The notes beneath the pieces were generated by a model. The model searched no databases. It saw only the letters and a program-made list of their open reading frames with translations, and was not told the DNA's origin. From the NCBI GenBank assembly GCA_965224215.1, contig CBDCYS010000008.1, positions 62,001 through 126,000 on the forward strand: 64,000 nt of DNA. Direction: 5' to 3'. Both the position numbers and the translations under genes were made by a program. Position 1 is the first letter of the stretch. Every line of letters starts with the position of its first letter. The DNA comes from CBDCYS01 sp965224215 (GTDB lineage Bacteria > Acidobacteriota > Terriglobia > Bryobacterales > UBA6623). This document shows positions 1 through 9,570 of the stretch, piece by piece.

Positions 1-11
1 GACAAAGTCCC

Positions 12-2945
12 CTAGTCCATATAAACGAATTCATTGGAGTTCAGCATCGCGTGTGCCAAAGACCCGAGAGCGCGCCAGCGGGCCGTCAAAGCCCGCGGCG
101 GGGAGTCCTTGTGCTCCTCAAGCTGGGCAACCCAGCGTTCTCGGAGCGGCGCCAGGTCCCCTTGCGCTCGGGAGGACTCCTCGATGGTAGGCGGACGCGA
201 GTAAAGCCGCAGATAGAGTTGTTCAATCTGCTGTTTTCCGTCACCCGGGTACTCGTCAATCAGCCGGCCGGCGAGATATTGCGCATGATTCCGTACCGTG
301 CTTCCGTTCATCAACTGCAACGCCTGTGTGGCGACAGTTGAGCGGGTGCGCTGCGTGCAGTTCGGGCTGAGTTGAGGAAGATCGTAGGCATCCATCAGCG
401 TCACCGGAGTGGAGCGGCGGCGCAACGTGTAGACGGCCCGCCGCCAGCCCGCACGGGATCCCTTGGCGACGACCTCGCCCGTGTCCTGAACCTCCACTTC
501 AGCAGGGGGGCCGAATTGCTCCGGATCGAGCCGGCCCGTGGCTTGCAAGATGGAGTCGTAGAGGGTCTCGGCGGACATGCGGCGCATCGGCATCCGGGAC
601 AAAAGCTCGTTCTCCGGATCTTTGTCAAGAGCCACCTTCGGCACACGCGAGGATTGGCGGTAAGCCCGCGAAGTCATCATCAGGCGGTGCATGTGTTTGA
701 GGCTCCAGCCCGAGCGGACAAACTCGGTAGCAAGCCAGTCGAGCAATTCGGGATGCGAAGGCCGAGCGCCCATTTTCCCAAAGTTCGCCGGCGTCGAAAC
801 AAGCCCGCGGCCGAAATGGTGCATCCAGATCCGGTTGACCATCACTCGCGAAGTTAGCGGGTGATCCTGCTGGCTCAGCCAGCGAGCCAGAGCCAGGCGA
901 TTTCCGCTGGTTTCACCGGGACGGGGCGAGACGATCTGGATCGGCTCGACCACGCCATCGAAAACCTCGGGGGATCCCGGCAAGACTTGCTCTTCAACAA
1001 ATTGAGGATCGCCGCGGCGTAACAAGTAGACTGCCGACGGCTCGCCCCCCATGTCATAAAGCGCCCGGATCTTTGGTACCGGAAGAAGCGTTTTCTTCAG
1101 CTCATCCATCGATTGCTTGGCTTTCTTTGCTTCCTCCGCGTACTCGGGATACGCCGCCGACAGGTCGCCATCGGATATCTCAAGCACCTCGCGGAATTTG
1201 GCTGCAAGGTACTTCTGGATCTCGTCCCGCTCATCGTCAGGCGTTTTGAAGACTGCTAGCAGGTCTCCCCGCAGCTTCTCGGGAAGTTCAGCGACCCTCG
1301 ATTCGATCGCTCTCAGGCGAAAGCTCTTCGTCCTTTCATTGAGCGAGGATTCCAGCGTCTTGATCCTGGCATCGATCGGATCATTGTGGCTAGTAGCATC
1401 GCGGCGTTCTTTTTCCAGAGCGACGTCCAAGAAACGCTCCGTCGGATCCACCCAGTCGTAGGGGTCATAGGCAGTGTGGAGGATCGCGCTCAGCCTGTAG
1501 TAGTCCCGCTGAGAGATGGGGTCGTATTTGTGATCGTGACAGCGGGCGCAGCCCATCGTCAGGCCGAGAACCGCTGAGGAGATAACCTCAACCTGGTTCG
1601 CGACAACGGTGAGCTTTTCGCCCAGAGAGGCGTTGGCGAAAGAATACGTGGGGTCCGGTGTCATGCGGAGAAAACCCGTCGCGGCTAGTTGATCGATGGC
1701 CTGCTGATCAACCTGATCGAGTTCCTTATAGTTCTCAAGCTCGTCGCCGGCAATCTGTTCGGTCAGGAAGCGAGTGTAGGGTTTATCGCTGTTGAGCGCC
1801 CGAATCACGTAGTCACGATATCGCCAGGTGTTCGGCCGAATAAGGTCTTCATCGATGAGGCCCTCGGAGTCGGCGTATCCCGCTAAGTCGAGCCATGTTT
1901 GGGCCCAGCGTTCCCCGTAGCGCTCCGAATCAAGCAGCCGGTCGACCAGCCGCTTGTAGGCGTCGGGGCGCTTGTCCTGAAGAAAAGCGTCGATCTCGGC
2001 AGGGGTAGGGGGTAAACCGATCAGGTCAAGATAAGTCCGGCGCAACAGTGTGGTCGATTCCGCCTGCGCAGCATAAGAGAGACCTTTCCCAGCCAATTTC
2101 ACCAAAAGGAACGAATCGATCGCGTTGCGGACGAGGTGCGGTTCGCCTACCTCGGGAATGGCCGGTCTCTCTGGTCTCTGGAAGGACCAGAACGAACGGT
2201 CGGCATCAGTGACAGAAGAGGCATGCTCGCGGGGCGCTTCAGGCACCGGCAGGGCCCCACGCACGATCCACTGCCGGAGGAGCTCGACCTCGGCACTGTT
2301 GGGGGGCCGAACGTTGTACTCCATGAGTAAGTGGGCAGGCGGCATTTCGCCGGCAACCACCCGCTTCAGCAGCAGGCTCTCATCGGGTTCCCCGGGAACC
2401 ACAGCGGGTCCCGACTTTCCTCCCCGCAAGCGGCTTTCCCTTGTCCGCAGGTCAAGACCCGCCTCTTGACGGCGTTTGCCGTGGCAAGTGACGCACCGCA
2501 TCTGGAAAACCGGCAAGACGTCGCGCTCGGTAACCAGTCTAGCCTCTTTCGTTCCCGCTTCCCCGATTCCCTCGTCGATCCATTGGCGGATAAGCTCGAT
2601 CTGATTCGTTTCAAGTTTGTCGTTCCCGGGGGGCATCGATCCTGACGCGATCTTCGCCATCAACAGGCTGCTCTGGGAGTTACCGGCCACGATGGCTGGT
2701 CCGGATTTGCCTCCTTTCAACAGGCCTTCAGAACTTCGAAGGTCGAGTCCAGCCTGCGGCGGGTCGCTACCGTGGCAAACGAGGCATTGGCGCTCGAAAA
2801 GAGGAAGAACATCCGACTCGAACCGAGGCGCATCGGCGGCGCGAGCGGTCGCAGCAGCAACAGCCATCAACGCGACGTAGGCCACAATCCTCGCACTAAT
2901 GTGCGGAGGGCACTCGGTTAATCTCGGTGATACCAGCCGACTCAT
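12..2945 (-). CDS. PSD1/planctomycete-type cytochrome c protein (DUF1549-DUF1553)
   Basis: A secreted protein of about 977 residues with an N-terminal signal peptide. Two tandem cytochrome-like motifs follow (CLVCHG, CVTCHG), each in a PSC1-type context where the Cys pair precedes a 'GLDLR..GGKSGP' segment. A DUF1549 region ends with a third heme-like motif (CARCHDHKYDP), and a long DUF1553 region contains 'LTSRVMVNRIWMHHFGRG' and 'NSNEFVYMD'. These proteins are common in Planctomycetes and Acidobacteria and are thought to act in periplasmic redox steps of polymer or sulfated-sugar catabolism; the exact reaction is unknown. I chose the ATG at 2945 because it directly precedes the signal peptide and follows a GGTGG-like ribosome site. 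An upstream GTG at 2966 is also open. It diverges from a GntR regulator, which could control it. A DUF1501 partner, usual in this family, would lie outside the window. Confidence 0.9.
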   Translation of the reverse strand: MSRLVSPRLTECPPHISARIVAYVALMAVAAATARAADAPRFESDVLPLFERQCLVCHGSDPPQAGLDLRSSEGLLKGGKSGPAIVAGNSQSSLLMAKIASGSMPPGNDKLETNQIELIRQWIDEGIGEAGTKEARLVTERDVLPVFQMRCVTCHGKRRQEAGLDLRTRESRLRGGKSGPAVVPGEPDESLLLKRVVAGEMPPAHLLMEYNVRPPNSAEVELLRQWIVRGALPVPEAPREHASSVTDADRSFWSFQRPERPAIPEVGEPHLVRNAIDSFLLVKLAGKGLSYAAQAESTTLLRRTYLDLIGLPPTPAEIDAFLQDKRPDAYKRLVDRLLDSERYGERWAQTWLDLAGYADSEGLIDEDLIRPNTWRYRDYVIRALNSDKPYTRFLTEQIAGDELENYKELDQVDQQAIDQLAATGFLRMTPDPTYSFANASLGEKLTVVANQVEVISSAVLGLTMGCARCHDHKYDPISQRDYYRLSAILHTAYDPYDWVDPTERFLDVALEKERRDATSHNDPIDARIKTLESSLNERTKSFRLRAIESRVAELPEKLRGDLLAVFKTPDDERDEIQKYLAAKFREVLEISDGDLSAAYPEYAEEAKKAKQSMDELKKTLLPVPKIRALYDMGGEPSAVYLLRRGDPQFVEEQVLPGSPEVFDGVVEPIQIVSPRPGETSGNRLALARWLSQQDHPLTSRVMVNRIWMHHFGRGLVSTPANFGKMGARPSHPELLDWLATEFVRSGWSLKHMHRLMMTSRAYRQSSRVPKVALDKDPENELLSRMPMRRMSAETLYDSILQATGRLDPEQFGPPAEVEVQDTGEVVAKGSRAGWRRAVYTLRRRSTPVTLMDAYDLPQLSPNCTQRTRSTVATQALQLMNGSTVRNHAQYLAGRLIDEYPGDGKQQIEQLYLRLYSRPPTIEESSRAQGDLAPLRERWVAQLEEHKDSPPRALTARWRALGSLAHAMLNSNEFVYMD

Positions 2946-2955
2946 TCCGCCACCA

Positions 2956-2975
2956 TAGTATATCACTAGTATATC
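2956..2975. promoter_or_regulatory. tandem 9-bp repeat, candidate operator
   Basis: The sequence tagtatatc occurs twice with an 11-bp period, starting 11 bases upstream of the PSD1 gene start and facing the divergent GntR-type regulator gene. One helical turn between repeats suits a dimeric regulator. Binding by the neighbouring GntR protein is inference only. Confidence 0.35.
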
Positions 2976-3028
2976 CTTTATCAGCTGGTGCTTGTTGCCC
3001 CAAGTGCAAGCTGGAGGCTAGCCGACGG

Positions 3029-3156
3029 GCAAAGCACATGAGAGGCCCGCCGTTACTTCGTTGCGCCTGCTCGCCGCGGCAACCGTACTGTTTCAGTAGG
3101 CCTCCGCGCGCCAAGCGGTGGGCGCCTCGTACTGACGGGCCTCTCATGTGCTTTGC
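3029..3156. repeat. 128-bp inverted repeat with 21-bp perfect arms
   Basis: The arms gcaaagcacatgagaggcc(cg) at 3029-3049 and its exact reverse complement at 3136-3156 enclose an 86-base spacer that is itself partly self-complementary near the arms. It lies between divergent genes, so it is not a simple terminator. The form resembles a pair of inverted REP sequences (REPIN-like), but no second copy was seen in the window. Confidence 0.6.
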
Positions 3157-3214
3157 CTCGCCACCCAATGAGAAATGCAGACTCGTGCTAATGTGAATCA
3201 TACCATTACCAATC

Positions 3215-4002
3215 TTGAGGAGCGCAACGGGGCGGCGGACGCCCCGAAAGCATTCCGTGGCGAAGAGAAAAAAATCAAACCGCACGGAAAGAGGCTCTAC
3301 TCTCACGGAAAGGGCGTACGAAACGCTGCGGCAAGCTATCGTCCAAGGAGAGTTTGAGGAAGGCTCGTTCCTGTCCGGACCCGACATCATGAAGAAGTAC
3401 GGGATTGGTCGAACGCCGTTCCGTGAAGCTTGCAATCGATTGCATCACGAGCGAATCCTTGAGGTTGTCTCAAGGCGCGGATACTTTTGCCCGAAATCAG
3501 CTTTCGCACGGTGCGCGAATGGCTCGAAGTCCGCGTATTGGTCGAAGGTCTCGTCGCCGGATTGGCTGCGAAGAGGGCAACTGAGGAACAGATCCGCGAG
3601 TTTGTGGCCCTCGGTCAACGGTCCTGGTCTGCAAGAGCCACTGACGCGGAGTACGTGGAAATGGTGGAAGCCAATACCGAGTTCCACCTACATCTGGCCA
3701 AGATGACGCAAAACCGCGAGCTAGTACGGCTGGCCAAGACGATCCTGGAGCGCACGAAGCGGCTTTCCTACATTGAGTTGCGGTCCTCTTTTGTCAGGGG
3801 TGCCGAGATCCGAGCCCTGCACGGACCGACGGTGGACGCGATTCGAGAGCGGGATCCCTTCGCTGCGCGCCGTGCTGTCATCGCGGATATCCGAAACGGA
3901 GAACGCGACTTGTTCGGTCACGATGTTAAAGAGCACGACGAAGAGATTTGGGGGGCGAGCACGGAAGACAACGGAGCAGACGACGCGCCGCAGTCAACAT
4001 GA
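3215..4002 (+). pseudogene. GntR/FCD-family regulator, frameshifted
   Basis: The 5' part encodes a GntR winged helix ('LTERAYETLRQAIVQGEF', 'GIGRTPFREACNRL', 'RRGYF'). The FCD ligand-binding domain ('REWLEVRVLVEGLVAGLAA', 'EFHLHLAKMT') continues in another frame from about 3487. The two frames join at 3485-3495, where one extra G (ccgaaatc to ccggaaatc) would restore a normal FadR-like regulator. The gene therefore appears inactivated by a one-base deletion, or the base was lost in assembly. The start is uncertain: TTG at 3215 is open, and GTG at 3257 is an alternative just before the HTH. It lies between the divergent PSD1 gene and the convergent MFS transporter, a usual place for a catabolic repressor. 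Confidence 0.8.
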
Positions 4003-5319
4003 CACTGACGGCGAGATCTCATCCGCGGTTGTGGGACCGTCGGGAATCGATTTCGTCGGATCGATCAGAAACCAGGCGCCGACCCCGAGGTACAGGACGA
4101 ACACAGCGAAATAGAGTCCCGTCGACCAGCTCGTCCAGCCCGCGATCCACGGTGTGACCAAGGGCGCGATGCCGCCGACATTTCCTCCAGCGTTCAAAAA
4201 ACCACAAGAGGCCCCGGCATGCCGACCCCCAATGTCGATCGCTGCGGCCCAAAAGGGGCCATCAGAGCAGGCGGCAAGTCCGAATGACAGCGCGAGGAGA
4301 GCCACGCCGGCAACCGGATCGGCAACGTTGATGCCGACACAGAGGCAAATGCCGCTCAGTGCCAAGCACCCTACGGGGACGATGCGACGGCCGACTTTGA
4401 GCCCGTAGCGGGAGACGAGACGGTCCGAGGCCCAACCGCCTAGCGGTGACATCACTGCCCAGGCCAGGAACACAACTGTCGTCGCAACAGCCGCCTCCTT
4501 CGACCCGAGTCCGCGGACCTCGCCCAGGTAATAGTAGAGCCAAAAGAAAAAGATGTATTCGAAGTAGCAAACGCAAAAGTACGCTAGCGTCAGGAAAACG
4601 AGGTTTCGGTTTTTCAGCAGCCGGGTCCACGGTGCGGAAGGGCTGTCCATTCGCGTTTTGGCAGAGCCGACATCCGCAGGAGCAATTGGCTGGCCGGCAA
4701 GCCGCGGATGCTCAGCGGGTATGTTGCGTACGTAGGCCAGCCACAACAGAGCCAGCGCCGCCGTCGCGACCGCGGCCCATACAAAGGACACTCGCCACCC
4801 AACCGCGGCGATCAACCATGAAAACAGCAGCGGAGAAACTGCACCGCCAAGGCCGGCGCCGCCAGCCACGTAGCCGTGCACGCGAGCGCGCTGCCTCAGC
4901 GGGATCCAACTTGCATACACCCGCGCACAGGACGGATACAGCGGGCCGCTCGCTAAACCGAGGACGAACCGAATCACCACGAATGACCCCGCAACGCCGG
5001 TAAGCAGACTCCAAGCGGAGGTGCCACCCAAGGCTGTCAGCCCGGTGAACAGCGCTGCTCCCAGGCCCGTCAGGGTCACGATCAGCCGCGGCCCGAAGAG
5101 ATCCGCCCAGCGGCCACCCGGAATCATCGTCAGGGTATATCCGAACAGGAAAGCGCTATAGACCGCCCCCATCTCGGTCTCCGTGATAGAGAACTCGCGA
5201 ATAATCTCCGGACCGGTAATCGAAATGATGGTGCGGTCGAAATAGCTCATCACGCTGAAGGCCACCATCAAGGTGACAATGTTCCCTCTAACGCGTGCCA
5301 CAGATACTTTACTCACCAC
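3994..5319 (-). CDS. MFS transporter, anion:cation symporter (ACS) type
   Basis: A 441-residue membrane protein with about 12 hydrophobic segments. The start is typical of the ACS family (sugar acid or organic anion uptake by proton symport): 'FSVMSYFDRTIISITGPEI', then 'MGAVYSAFLFGYTLTMIPGG' and 'GRWADLFGPRL' as the loop 2-3 motif. Length matches the family. It ends convergently with the GntR-type pseudogene, overlapping it by 9 bases. Substrate cannot be read from sequence; hexuronate- or galactonate-like acids are usual for ACS members next to FCD regulators. Confidence 0.85.
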   Translation of the reverse strand: MVSKVSVARVRGNIVTLMVAFSVMSYFDRTIISITGPEIIREFSITETEMGAVYSAFLFGYTLTMIPGGRWADLFGPRLIVTLTGLGAALFTGLTALGGTSAWSLLTGVAGSFVVIRFVLGLASGPLYPSCARVYASWIPLRQRARVHGYVAGGAGLGGAVSPLLFSWLIAAVGWRVSFVWAAVATAALALLWLAYVRNIPAEHPRLAGQPIAPADVGSAKTRMDSPSAPWTRLLKNRNLVFLTLAYFCVCYFEYIFFFWLYYYLGEVRGLGSKEAAVATTVVFLAWAVMSPLGGWASDRLVSRYGLKVGRRIVPVGCLALSGICLCVGINVADPVAGVALLALSFGLAACSDGPFWAAAIDIGGRHAGASCGFLNAGGNVGGIAPLVTPWIAGWTSWSTGLYFAVFVLYLGVGAWFLIDPTKSIPDGPTTADEISPSVSC

Positions 5320-5351
5320 AGGTTCTCCATCTGCCTCGCCAGATAAGCCGG

Positions 5352-7079
5352 CTACCGCCGAGTGGATCGTACCGTCGATCTCTCGGAATCGGCGCCCCGG
5401 CGCTCTTCAATCGTTTGAATCCGATTCACTCCAAGGTCCCTGAGCCGGTCGATATGCCCGCTAGGCCACCTGACCTCCAGAAGATCGATGACTTCAGCCT
5501 CACCCAGGCCGAAGTGCAGGCGCAAGTCATTGTGAGAGTAATAACTCCCGCCGCTGCGCACTTCTCTGACCTGGCGCGTGTCGCCGGTGATGCAAATGAC
5601 GCGCGCGCCGATGGCGCTGCGATTGGACCGTGTCCCGACAAGCTTGACCTGGATCCAGTTCCCTGGGCTCTCAGCCTCGTTTCGCAGCAGTTGCGGAACG
5701 TCGTTCATCGGGTTGACGACGATGTCCACGTCGCCGTCGTTGTCGAAGTCGCCGAAGGCCGCTCCGCGACCGGCAATTGGGCGCTGGACCGCCTGGCCGG
5801 CCAAGCGGGAGACGTCGCGGAATCGTCCGCCGCTGAGGTTCTGATAGAGCACCTTTGGCTGTTTGTAGCCGACGCTCGACCTCAAACGGCCAACTTCCGG
5901 GTAGACATGCCCGTTGGCGTAGAAAATGTCGAGGCGTCCGTCGTGGTCGAAGTCAAAGAGCCCGCAGCCCCATCCCAGGTAGCGGGAGTTCACGCCGAGC
6001 CCGGCCTGGGTAGTCACTTCGTCAAAGAAACGATCACCGAGATTGCGGTACAGGTTCGGCAACTCCTCGGAAAAGTTTGTCTTGAAGATGTCCAGGCGTC
6101 CGTCGCCGTCAAAGTCGCCGGCCGCGACGCCCATCCCGGACTGCGTGCGCCCATCCAGGCTCGTCGCGACGCCGGACGCTAGACCGTCTTCGGTGAACGT
6201 CCCGTCGCGGTTGTTCCAGAACAGGTGAGAGGGCACGCCGTCATTCGCAACGTAGACGTCCGGCCAGCCGTCGTCGTCGAAGTCCGCGGTGAGCACACCA
6301 AGCCCGTAGCCGAGCTCGGCGCCGGCGACCCCCGAAGCTTCGCTCTCGTCCGCGAACCGGCCGTCGCCACGATTTCGAAAGAGCTTGCTGCCGGTCTTAG
6401 GGAGTCCGTTCGGTCCGCACGCAACCGTCAGGCCCTTGAAGCTGCAGCCGCCGGCCTCCGAATCCGGGGTCTCGTCGAGGTCCATGCCGGTATAGTGCGT
6501 GTAGAACAGGTCGAGACGGCCGTCGCGGTCGTAATCGAGGAAGGCGCAGCCGGAGCTCCAGTGCACGCCTGGGAGCGCGAGGCCGGCCGATTCGGTGACA
6601 TCGGTGAAGCGCCCCTTGCCGTCATTGTGGTAGAGGGCGTTTCGCCCCCAGTAGGTTACGAAGAGGTCCTCGAAACCGTCGTTGTCGAAGTCGCCGGCGC
6701 AGACGGCCTGTCCCCAGCCCACTCGATTCAGCCCGGACGTCCGAGTCGCGTCGCGAAAAGTTCCGTCCCCGCGGTTGATCAGCAGCCGGCTCGGAAGCGC
6801 CGGCTCGGCCGAAGGCTCGAAGGCGGCCCCATTCACCAAAAATAGGTCCAAAAAGCCGTCATTGTCGAAGTCGCAGAAGGCCGCCCCGCAGCCGGTGCTC
6901 TCGAGGATGTAGTGGTTCTCATCTCTGCCGCCGTAGACGGTTGTCGTGGTCAGCCCGGCCTGGCGGGCCACGTCCGCAAAGCGCACGCCCCAGTCCGGCG
7001 CATTCGTGCTCTCGGCGGCGACGACCACGCAAGCGGCGAACGCGAAGAGCTTCCACAGCGATGCCGGCGTCCGGCTCAT
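5352..7079 (-). CDS. CRTAC1-like FG-GAP/VCBS repeat protein with ASPIC/UnbV domain
   Basis: A secreted 575-residue protein. After a signal peptide ending near 'CVVVAAES' it carries repeated calcium-binding FG-GAP/VCBS units ('DFDNDGFLDLF', 'DYDRDGRLDLFYTHY', 'DFDDDGWPDVYVANDG', 'DFDGDGRLDIFKTNF', 'DFDNDGDVDIVVN'), forming a beta-propeller. A C-terminal ASPIC/UnbV domain follows ('SNRSAIGARV', 'SGGSYYSHNDLRLHFGLG', 'VRWPSGHIDRL'). Such proteins are abundant in Acidobacteria and act outside the cytoplasm in adhesion or substrate binding; the exact role is unknown. Its ATG overlaps the stop of the upstream TPR gene (ATGA at 7076-7079), so the two are translationally coupled. Confidence 0.9.
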   Translation of the reverse strand: MSRTPASLWKLFAFAACVVVAAESTNAPDWGVRFADVARQAGLTTTTVYGGRDENHYILESTGCGAAFCDFDNDGFLDLFLVNGAAFEPSAEPALPSRLLINRGDGTFRDATRTSGLNRVGWGQAVCAGDFDNDGFEDLFVTYWGRNALYHNDGKGRFTDVTESAGLALPGVHWSSGCAFLDYDRDGRLDLFYTHYTGMDLDETPDSEAGGCSFKGLTVACGPNGLPKTGSKLFRNRGDGRFADESEASGVAGAELGYGLGVLTADFDDDGWPDVYVANDGVPSHLFWNNRDGTFTEDGLASGVATSLDGRTQSGMGVAAGDFDGDGRLDIFKTNFSEELPNLYRNLGDRFFDEVTTQAGLGVNSRYLGWGCGLFDFDHDGRLDIFYANGHVYPEVGRLRSSVGYKQPKVLYQNLSGGRFRDVSRLAGQAVQRPIAGRGAAFGDFDNDGDVDIVVNPMNDVPQLLRNEAESPGNWIQVKLVGTRSNRSAIGARVICITGDTRQVREVRSGGSYYSHNDLRLHFGLGEAEVIDLLEVRWPSGHIDRLRDLGVNRIQTIEERRGADSERSTVRSTRR

Positions 7080-8425
7080 GGCTCATCTTCGAGGCTACAG
7101 ACGCCGGCCAGGCGGGCGCGCTCGAGCTCGCGGGCTGAGGCGTCCAGCCGGCCCAGGCGACGGAGCGCTTTCGCCAGCAGGCAGCGAGCGTCGGGCCGGT
7201 TGGGATCAATCTCGAGAGCCGCTTCCAGGCGGCTGACGGCCTGCTCGGTCCGCTCGTGCGCGTAGAGCACCGTGGCATAACTCGACAGGATGTAGGCGTC
7301 TCCGGGACGGGCCTTCAGCGCCGCCCGAAAGGACTGATCGGCGGCGGGCCAGTTGTTGAGCGCACTCTGCGCAACTCCCAACAGGTGCAACGCCTCCGGC
7401 AAGCTGGGCGCGAGCGCCAGGGTTCGTTGGAACGCCGTGGCAGCGTCCCGCGCGTCGCCTGCATTGAGGCGTGCAATTCCTTGGTTCAGGTGGACTAGCG
7501 CTTGTTCGCGGGCGGCAACCTGGGCTCGCCGAGCGCGCGCCTGTTCGAAGTGCCGTTCGGCCTGTTCGCGGCCGCCAAGTCGCGCCAGCAGGCCGCCTAA
7601 AGCGAAATGAGCCTGCGCTACGTAGTCGCTGCTGTCGGCCGCGGGATCCGCTGACGCCTTCTCGAGCGCTTCGCTCAAGATCGCGACCCCCTGCTGGGGC
7701 TCGCTTCGTGACAGGGCGGCGCCGTAGAGCAGGAGAAACTCCACGTTCTGCTGGCCCAACTGAGCGGCCGCACGATACTCGCGGAGAGACGCTTCGGCGT
7801 CTCCCGCAAGTTCGAAGCGTCGCGCGAGCAAGAAGTGCGCCCGGGCCAGGTCCGGCTGAAGACGCAAAGCCTTTTCCAGAGCTTCTTGAGCAGCTGGGAG
7901 CTCGTCACTGAGAAGCAGCGCGGCGGCAAGATCCGCAAATGTTTCCGGAGAAGGCTCGAGCGCAAGCAGCTCCCTGTAGAGCCGAATCGCAGCCTGCGAC
8001 TCGCCCCGCTTGCGGGTCGCCTCGGCCGCGGCTCTCAGCGCGGCGACCAGCCCGGTCCGGGCGTCCGCGAAATCGAGTTTCAGCGCGAGGACGGAGCGGA
8101 AGGCTCCGGCTGCCTCAGCGTGGCGGTCCGCTGCTGAACAGGCGACCCCTAAATTGAAGTGCGCTTCGACGTGCTCGGGCGCGAGCCGCACCGCTTGCTG
8201 AAACTCCGCGATGGCTTGGGGCCAACGCCGGGCGCGGCTGAGGGCGACTCCCAGGGCGTTACGCGCCGCCGCGGAGCTGGGCTGTTGTTCGACGGCCTCC
8301 CGTAAGGCCGCCTGGGCGGGGTCGAGTCGTCCGTCTTGCAGCAACGCCAGGCCCCTTTCCAGGGGAGTATCCGCTGATGCGCCAACTGCAAGCAGAGCCA
8401 GGGCGATTTGAAATAGGATGGGCAC
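7076..8425 (-). CDS. TPR-repeat protein, exported
   Basis: A protein of about 449 residues made of tetratricopeptide repeats ('AAARNALGVALSRARRWPQA', 'HVEAHFNLGVACSAADRHAE', 'DAYILSSYATVLYAHERTEQ'). The start is set at the GTG at 8425, just before a signal peptide ('VPILFQIALALLAVGASAD') and after a GAGG sequence. The open frame continues upstream to 8551, but that part runs into an inserted IS1595 element. It is coupled by a 4-base overlap to the ASPIC protein downstream. TPR plus ASPIC pairs are common in Acidobacteria, and the TPR protein probably serves as a scaffold. Its upstream region is now 113 bp from a stack of mobile elements, so its native promoter may be displaced. Confidence 0.8.
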   Translation of the reverse strand: MPILFQIALALLAVGASADTPLERGLALLQDGRLDPAQAALREAVEQQPSSAAARNALGVALSRARRWPQAIAEFQQAVRLAPEHVEAHFNLGVACSAADRHAEAAGAFRSVLALKLDFADARTGLVAALRAAAEATRKRGESQAAIRLYRELLALEPSPETFADLAAALLLSDELPAAQEALEKALRLQPDLARAHFLLARRFELAGDAEASLREYRAAAQLGQQNVEFLLLYGAALSRSEPQQGVAILSEALEKASADPAADSSDYVAQAHFALGGLLARLGGREQAERHFEQARARRAQVAAREQALVHLNQGIARLNAGDARDAATAFQRTLALAPSLPEALHLLGVAQSALNNWPAADQSFRAALKARPGDAYILSSYATVLYAHERTEQAVSRLEAALEIDPNRPDARCLLAKALRRLGRLDASARELERARLAGVCSLEDEP

Positions 8426-8537
8426 GATCCAACAAGCCTCGGGGGCACGACCCGATTCCACCCTAGCAGGCTGCGGGAAGGCCCGCGGGAAGGCCCGGTT
8501 GAACGAGCCCAAGGCTGTCGCAGTGGAATATATATAA

Positions 8538-9567
8538 TTCTGGTTATCCACTTTACTCTAGTGATGAATCAAGCTATCCTTGGACTCGCGCTGTTGGCGG
8601 CGAAGACCGAGTCTGTTGAGCGACGATTTTCCAAAACATCTGGTGGAGTTCACTGAACGGTTTGCCAGCGAGCAAGCTTGCTGCGAGTATCTGCTCGGTG
8701 TCCGCTGGCCAGCGGGGTTCGTTTGTCCGAACTGCTCGGCCACGAAGGGTTGGACGACCCGACGAGGCACGATGTTCTGTAGCGGGTGCCGACGCCAGAC
8801 CTCTCCCACGGCGGGAACCATCCTGCACAACTCGCGGGTGCCGCTGCGGAGTTGGTTTCTGGCCATGTGGCTGGCCTGCACTCAGAAAACAGGGCTGAGC
8901 GCCAAGGGTTTGCAGCGTGAACTCGGTCTGGGCAGCTATCAGACCGCCTGGCTGATGTTGCAGAAGTTGCGGCAGGCGGATGGTTCGGCTGGGTCGGGAA
9001 CGGCTGGACGGAAGTGTCGAAGTCGACGAGACTTACTTGGGCGGCAAGGAGAAGCACGTTCGCGGGCGAGAGCTGGTGGGCAAAGCCTTGGTTGTGGTTG
9101 CGGTGGAACTGCAGGGCCGCAAAATGGGGCGAATTCGTCTGCGTCATGTCCCCGACGCATCGGGACCGAGTCTGGTGGGTTTTGTGACCGACTGTGTGGC
9201 GTCAGGCAGTCTGGTCCATAGCGACGGCTGGAGGGGTTACCGGGGCTTGAAGAAAGCCGGCTATCGCCATCGGGTCACCCACACAGCGGGAGACTCGCAG
9301 ATAGCCGCCGAGGAATTCGCGCATGTCCACCTGGTTGCCTCGCTGCTCAAGCGCTGGTTGGTAGCGACGCACCAAGGGAAGGTGAGTAAAGTGCATCTGC
9401 AAGGCTACCTCGATGAATTCACCTTTCGCTTCAACCGTCGAAAGTCCCGCCACGTAGGCAAGATCTTCCACCGACTCGTCGAACAGTTGGTTCTCCGTAA
9501 GGCCTTGACCTATCGAGACATTATCACCAAGCCCCAGCCCACCAACTAGAGTAAAATGGATAATCAG
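8538..9567 (+). mobile_element. IS1595-type element, copy A
   Basis: The ends are inverted repeats around ctggttatccactttactctagt on the left (8540-8562) and its near-match on the right (two mismatches). The target atatataa occurs at 8530-8537. The matching right copy was split when element C inserted: it is recovered by joining 9568-9570 to sequence after 10601. This is the earliest of the three IS1595 insertions. Confidence 0.8.
8580..9549 (+). pseudogene. IS1595-type transposase, frameshifted (copy A)
   Basis: The N-terminal half (zinc ribbon CPNC...CSGC, then 'KTGLSAKGLQRELGLGSYQTAW') is in one frame. The catalytic half ('GSVEVDETYLGG', 'VHSDGWRGYRGL', 'LDEFTFRFNRRKS') is in the next frame from 8980. 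Comparison with intact element C shows one extra base around 8976-8980 (cag gcg g atg). The true start is unclear: TTG at 8616 aligns best with the intact relative. IS1595 enzymes are normally one ORF, so this copy is probably not active by itself. Confidence 0.8.
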
Positions 9568-9570
9568 ATA

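Noticed and set aside
5295..6182. Plus-strand frames opposite the FG-GAP protein
   Set aside because: Repeated Asp/Gly codons in the real gene produce Val/Glu-rich antisense frames.
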